35,161 nt of DNA, taken from Porticoccaceae bacterium. Lineage in GTDB: Bacteria; Pseudomonadota; Gammaproteobacteria; Pseudomonadales; Porticoccaceae. Position numbers and translations under genes: made by a program. The stretch covers positions 1-35,161 of the forward strand of contig JANQKW010000188.1 of the NCBI GenBank assembly GCA_028280905.1. Reading direction: 5' to 3'. Positions within the stretch are counted from its first letter, which is position 1. Every line of letters begins with the position of its first letter. The notes under the pieces are model-generated. The model was not told where the DNA came from. It made no database searches and saw nothing but the letters and a program-made list of their open reading frames with translations. This document shows positions 33,001 through 35,161 of this stretch, in pieces.

Positions 33001-34645
33001 TATAACTGCTCTCATCAAACCCGCGCTCGCCGTTAGAAGCGTGCCAGCGAAACACCTCTTCATCGGTGATTAGCAAATCCAGTTTGCCATCACCATTCAA
33101 ATCAATCATACGCAAGTTGGGGTCATCAAAGCGCAGGTTTGGCATCGTTTGAAACGTGATGAATTCGCTCCAATCCCGCTCGCCATCAAATGCGTAGTAG
33201 CCTTTTGCGACGCCATTGGTGGATACCAGGTAACTCACACCGGACTGGTCGATACCTTGAAATGCCCATAAATCGCCTATGCCGCTGGTGGAGGGCGATT
33301 CAGCTAAAACCTCTGCTGTGGCAAATTTAGCGCCTCCTTGGTTGGCTTTGTAACGCAAGGCTCCACTCGACTCGGTAACGAGCCCCGCAAGGCCTTCGCC
33401 GTAAAGGTCTACCCATTGGTAGCCGCTGCCCTCGATGCCCGCCGGCATATCGGCCAGACTCGCATTGTCGACGGAATGCAGCTCGTAATTCCAAGCATGC
33501 TCCTGATATTCAAATTCCATTTTTGGCAACGACTTGGTTTCCAGCCCTTCCGGTGAACTCTTGTAGCCAGTTTTCTGAATAGATTGGAGCAGCGAATATC
33601 CTTGTGGGCTATTTTGGTACTGAAAATTTAACGAGCTAACTAAAGCCGGAACTTCGCCAAGTTCGGGGAAGTCATGAAACAACAGCACACGATGACAGAG
33701 ACGATAGGTGCGTACTTCAAAACCAGGTCGATAGTCGGAGAAAGGATCCTGCCGTGCGGGCCAATCATCACTGGCTTCAAAACCGGGCGTCTCTCCCGGA
33801 TGATCTCCGTAATCCAAAACAGTTTGAAAATGAAAATCCCGCTCCCCAAACTCGTGACCAAAGAGATCTGCGTCAGATAGGCCCGACTTGAGCCGGGATT
33901 CCTTTATACCGTAAAGAATCTTTTTTAAATAAACCTGTGTTGGAGCCGTATCGGTCCGGTGTCGCTCGTCAGCGCGAGAAACATCGACGTTTAGAAGATT
34001 CTCCGGCTTATAGACAAACTTGGTGACGTGGCCTTTATCATCGTAGATAAAATCGACTAGCCAGCGGTAGGTTTTGGCTCTATTAGTGGGTTCAAAGATG
34101 CAGGCTGAATCGTGGTACCCATATACAGTCGTGATATTGTCGGCGGACACCGATCGCCACCATATACGATTCGATTCAGGCTCTCGCCATCGCTCAATTT
34201 TCTGAAAACTCGACTCTATTCGAGGGCGGTAATGAGTGACCTCCCACTCAATTCCTTGCAACTCAATGGTTAACTGCCTAACGGCGGTGCCGTCGAGATA
34301 AGGAACCAGGTCATCCAAACCGGAAATTGCGTAAACATCCTCATTATTTTTGTCGTTGTAGGTGGGAAGTTTCTTGTCTATGCGACGACTAACGGAGGGA
34401 ACTTCAAGACGCCAGCCCAACCCGAACTCGGTGTTACCAGAACCAGAATCATAAGCAACGGAGATGTCAGGCTGGAAACCGCGAGCAGAAGAAAAAGGTA
34501 ATTGAATGGATAGTGATGCGGCCCCGGTCACCTGATTTACTGAGAAATCAGAAGTAATTCCTTTTAGCGCACCACCACCCTTTGGAAGCTCAATTGACGG
34601 AGATTGAGCCTCGACGTTCATCTGGTTGCCTGCCTGCATATCCAT
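27068..34645 (-). CDS. Fused Tc toxin subunits B and C (TcB-TcC) with nuclease-like C-terminal toxin
   Basis: 2525 aa, ribosome site GGGAG 7 nt upstream. Approximate order: SpvB domain (residues 15-330, with LPKGGGALKGITSDFSVNQV); a beta-propeller of FG-GAP/VCBS-type repeats (400-650, with DLNGDGKLDLL, DMTGDGLSDIV and DIDGSGPADIV) that docks on TcA; TcB middle regions (~700-850); Rhs/YD-repeat shell (~1500-2140, with YTYDPVGNITEIYD); Rhs core (YRYTGKERDEETGFSYHGAR, ~2140-2160, through NPVNFFDPSGN, ~2187-2197); then a variable toxin region of about 330 residues. The toxin contains RGRPDFMYLDD..KLVVHENK, a PD-(D/E)XK-like arrangement, and a later hydrophobic helix (VGSMLFIAVSVGTFTYYV). TcB and TcC are more often separate genes, so this is a natural fusion. 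The gene is 106 nt upstream of the TcA gene on the same strand, probably in one operon. Confidence 0.92.
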   Translation of the reverse strand: MDMQAGNQMNVEAQSPSIELPKGGGALKGITSDFSVNQVTGAASLSIQLPFSSARGFQPDISVAYDSGSGNTEFGLGWRLEVPSVSRRIDKKLPTYNDKNNEDVYAISGLDDLVPYLDGTAVRQLTIELQGIEWEVTHYRPRIESSFQKIERWREPESNRIWWRSVSADNITTVYGYHDSACIFEPTNRAKTYRWLVDFIYDDKGHVTKFVYKPENLLNVDVSRADERHRTDTAPTQVYLKKILYGIKESRLKSGLSDADLFGHEFGERDFHFQTVLDYGDHPGETPGFEASDDWPARQDPFSDYRPGFEVRTYRLCHRVLLFHDFPELGEVPALVSSLNFQYQNSPQGYSLLQSIQKTGYKSSPEGLETKSLPKMEFEYQEHAWNYELHSVDNASLADMPAGIEGSGYQWVDLYGEGLAGLVTESSGALRYKANQGGAKFATAEVLAESPSTSGIGDLWAFQGIDQSGVSYLVSTNGVAKGYYAFDGERDWSEFITFQTMPNLRFDDPNLRMIDLNGDGKLDLLITDEEVFRWHASNGERGFDESSYTLAPHGGGSSEIIFSNNAESIFIADMTGDGLSDIVRVRNGSVVYWPNLGYGRFGKKVTMSDAPTFDYEDQFEPGSIRLTDIDGSGPADIVYLGQNRFDYWLNCCGNRWVKEGGSLNPFPNTHQLASVSTIDLLGAGTSCVVWSSGAPNDRHHSIRYVDLMGGKKPHLLKNYHNGFGARVALSYTPSTHFYLQDKAKGQPWITKLHFPVHCLSRVETIDAVAGTRFASSYAYHHGYYDRAEREFRGFGRVDQIDTEEFDHFVRGDSSNVVEQALHQTPVLTKTWFHVGAYLDRERIINHYHEEYFDHPMLRHFSLPEPQPPDGLSAGEWREALRACKGMALRSEVYGLDATDLAAVPFSVSYNTCEINRLQAKGAQKHAVFQVLNTENISMSLDRRPEDPRVAHQMVLGFDAYGRPTKSAALNYGRNPQQAALSDLPDSIKNLQTKITCVVSENAYTQDEFGSLGEHRFDQFEAPLRLPASWRSENYEYGIRSWHWQNGPLTRSALRQAYAVDRETNQVEFLRQLEGQDICHAREGEVRLLSAQQSRFANHSLDGELEAGRMGARGISWRSYQLAFTSALVQSIYADKVAPTSLQGGYIDLEGDGSWWVPSGTQVFNLDSQPLRAQDRFFLPYGAKGSMGAYSWTDLDGYLMLPISSSVSRAGDGENPGALPRINQSIVINDYRTLSATHLRDANLNWSAVETDALGLVLKSAVMGKVEGAGESTPPPQDAICEGDNLQNPSAQMSYGFYKAASDEGPLRPSWVKTRTYTKHFFTDNRPREELSSHLDFIDQFEYSDGSGNVVMVKNQTTPGLAKRMAADGAVEEVDTGDAVRWIGNGRTIINNKGNPVKQYEPYFSVTHEFEDNPELVEVGITPILFYDAAGRNVCKLNPNKTYEKVVFDAWQQKSWDVNDSLFLMDSNGDKLTDIRLDQDVGHFFSPLEKTLVLPSWYQERIQGKGETEAEIARHRRAAEISEAHAQTPSTVHTDSLGRTIYASVHNRLESKTVPGQFEDHFYNTQTSLDVEGNMLSVTDARGNTVMRYRYNMLPPPDEENPKPALYQSSMDGGEKWTFFDIQGKAQRSWDSRDHEFESLYDSLQRPIASRVKEEDGWKTVSQQFYVDSDSSDSPTNIENNLIGQVAEAFDQSGRTQLLKVDFKGNVLQSKRTLAQEYKQTIDWYAEAERREEQLEPESFFTTAEYDALSRTTLTVAPHHDTRQISVSRPQYNESGALDKVLVSAVGETEKIYVESIEYDAKGQRQSIQYGNGLITSYYYEDDTYRLKQLITRAGNVERQNLSYTYDPVGNITEIYDAAQSTTYFDNVAVEPHSQYLYDALYRLVSATGREHAVQANCPNPQQGFFALSQGNHNELQRYAQSYEYDAAGNIEEMSHTRFGGNNQSNSGWTRTYETASDSNRLLATTLSCAEVPTEHYGYNARGSITSMAHLPTMDWDYAEQLRHVDLQGGGDAYYVYDVGGERTRKIVETNGSLVKERIYLGGWELYRERNLSGLQLERETLHVMDDQRRIALVETKTVENNGIVSDQPVIRYQLDNHLGSACWEIGENLELISYEESHPYGTTAYHTGTAYLEQSAKRYRYTGKERDEETGFSYHGARYYKLGLSRWISVDRKDEVVFGSYEYSFSNPVNFFDPSGNEPSSQKTDISKGVLVKPDLAGRITSEWQVDDVFEAALKARGTTYVREAYIEVYDPKTKTWIRGRPDFMYLDDSGKLVVHENKISKDSSFTKNQKIYRPLIKAGAKIRFIAQATADTLNMSHATRLSGGTTSGNIAYLDRSSLFDQIKKMGLSWQKVQQNLKALKGTNLGAKVVRFPGGKEMYPRGQRMSRRGSASVGSMLFIAVSVGTFTYYVKDSTTEEEFNKNSKKFAEDMFIGMLATAVFRRGAPFVFMASDRPDNPHVIKRQNREAALDFLEEAIPGSVGGHWTWLGWQRTANPELLDEAIKLIETDPITPEEFLEKKCRIGDR

Positions 34646-34910
34646 ATAAACTCCCTGGCTCGCTTATTAGTCGGGCTTCTCAAGGGTTATGTGCTAATGC
34701 TTGTGCGGCTTTTGAGATATCCGACTTTGGCGTCCGACCTAAGCGGTATCCACAAACGCTAACTCTACTTCCTCTGCATGAAATGCGCAGAGGCCATCAT
34801 AACTAATAGTTGGACAGGAACGCCAGTCCGGGTACTGACAAGTTGGTACGGTTTGATTTTTGGTAAAATTACCAAACACCCCCAAAAGACGGGGTGTTCA
34901 GCAGACTGGA
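34646..34910. other. Upstream region of the Tc toxin operon
   Basis: No credible gene. It should hold the promoter of the toxin operon on the minus strand, but no unambiguous -35/-10 pair stands out. Two hairpins are seen: CCTCTGC-atgaaatgc-GCAGAGG (34771-34793) and AACACCCC-caaaagac-GGGGTGTT (about 34875-34899). The second may be a weak terminator shielding the operon from transcription to its right. Confidence 0.5.
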
Positions 34911-35085
34911 TGGCGGTGAGGGAGGGATTACTCAGGCCTGCGGCCTTCGCCCTTCGGGTCGCCTTCACTGCGTTGCGGCGCTGTCTCGCGCCTTTTAAAA
35001 AAGCCGCTCGGCTCGAACCGCGGGTTCTCATCCTAAGCCCCCTAACCACAAATATAAAAGCCCCCATAAAGGGGGCTTTTATATT
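34911..35085. repeat. First unit of a ~175-bp direct repeat
   Basis: The 76 bases beginning at 34911 (tggcggtgagggagggatta and on) recur without mismatch from 35086 to the window end, a period of 175 bp. The unit contains a GC-rich palindromic part and ends in a strong hairpin. Only one complete unit is visible. Confidence 0.85.
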
Positions 35086-35086
35086 T
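35050..35086. terminator. Perfect 16-bp hairpin, bidirectional terminator-like
   Basis: AAATATAAAAGCCCCC (35050-35065) pairs perfectly with 35071-35086 around the loop ataaa. The A-run and T-run arms make it a terminator candidate in both directions. It forms the last part of the 175-bp repeat unit. Confidence 0.75.
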
Positions 35087-35161
35087 GGCGGTGAGGGAGG
35101 GATTACTCAGGCCTGCGGCCTTCGCCCTTCGGGTCGCCTTCACTGCGTTGCGGCGCTGTCT
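35086..35161. repeat. Second unit of the ~175-bp direct repeat (cut by window end)
   Basis: Identical over 76 of 76 bases to 34911-34986. On the reverse strand the first 18 bases read AATCCCTCCCTCACCGCC, like the 3' arm and acceptor stem of a tRNA-Ser or tRNA-Leu gene, but no tRNA body is present. Confidence 0.8.

Noticed and set aside
34911..35161. A tRNA gene at the right end
   Set aside because: Only an 18-base 3'-end-like segment is seen in each repeat; no anticodon or D arm can be folded.
1..35161. CRISPR array or prophage
   Set aside because: No regularly spaced short repeats and no phage structural or integrase genes are visible; Tc proteins are the only injection machinery.

Overview
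The window looks like a piece of a gammaproteobacterial chromosome, probably from a marine or environmental lineage. The reasons are two RND efflux systems, a Ni-superoxide dismutase operon, Fur-type operators, a DUF6607 protein, mixed GC content and several palindromic intergenic repeats. No rRNA, complete tRNA, CRISPR array or transposase gene was found. The species cannot be named from the sequence alone.

Layout. (1) 55-1466, plus strand: a Memo-family protein (AmmeMemoRadiSam protein B), then a ~283-bp nested palindrome, then a small FmdB-type zinc-ribbon gene. (2) 1494-5703, minus strand: an RND permease and its membrane-fusion protein. (3) 5973-6831, minus strand: a Fur-type operator followed by a small two-gene unit of unknown function. 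(4) 6964-13525: a TetR regulator diverging from a second adaptor/RND pair across two dyad operators, then a hormone-sensitive-lipase-type esterase and a YbaN/DUF454 membrane protein, closed by a strong terminator. (5) 13614-14252, minus strand: inorganic pyrophosphatase. (6) 14253-14844: a non-gene stretch with a 163-bp MITE, the two ends of a deleted short-chain dehydrogenase gene and a perfect 43-nt Fur-type palindrome. (7) 14845-17960: a paralogue of the region-3 gene on the plus strand, facing a minus-strand unit of small His-rich membrane protein, Ni-SOD (sodN), Ni-SOD maturation protease and DUF6607 protein. A third Fur-type operator lies upstream of that unit. (8) 18163-34645, minus strand: about half the window is a two-gene Tc (ABC) toxin locus, with a natural TcB-TcC fusion upstream of a TcA gene. 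(9) 34646-35161: upstream region and the start of a ~175-bp tandem repeat.

How the genes work together. The Tc locus should make a complete injection machine: a pentameric TcA pore and translocation channel, plus a one-piece TcB-TcC cocoon. The cocoon's AT-rich, replaceable C-terminus appears to carry a PD-(D/E)XK-like nuclease toxin, and no immunity gene is visible beside it. Three operators with a shared extended Fur-like motif sit before two paralogous unknown genes and the Ni-SOD unit. This suggests an iron-starvation response in which Ni-SOD replaces iron SOD. The two RND systems lack an outer-membrane factor in this window and presumably borrow a TolC-like protein encoded elsewhere.
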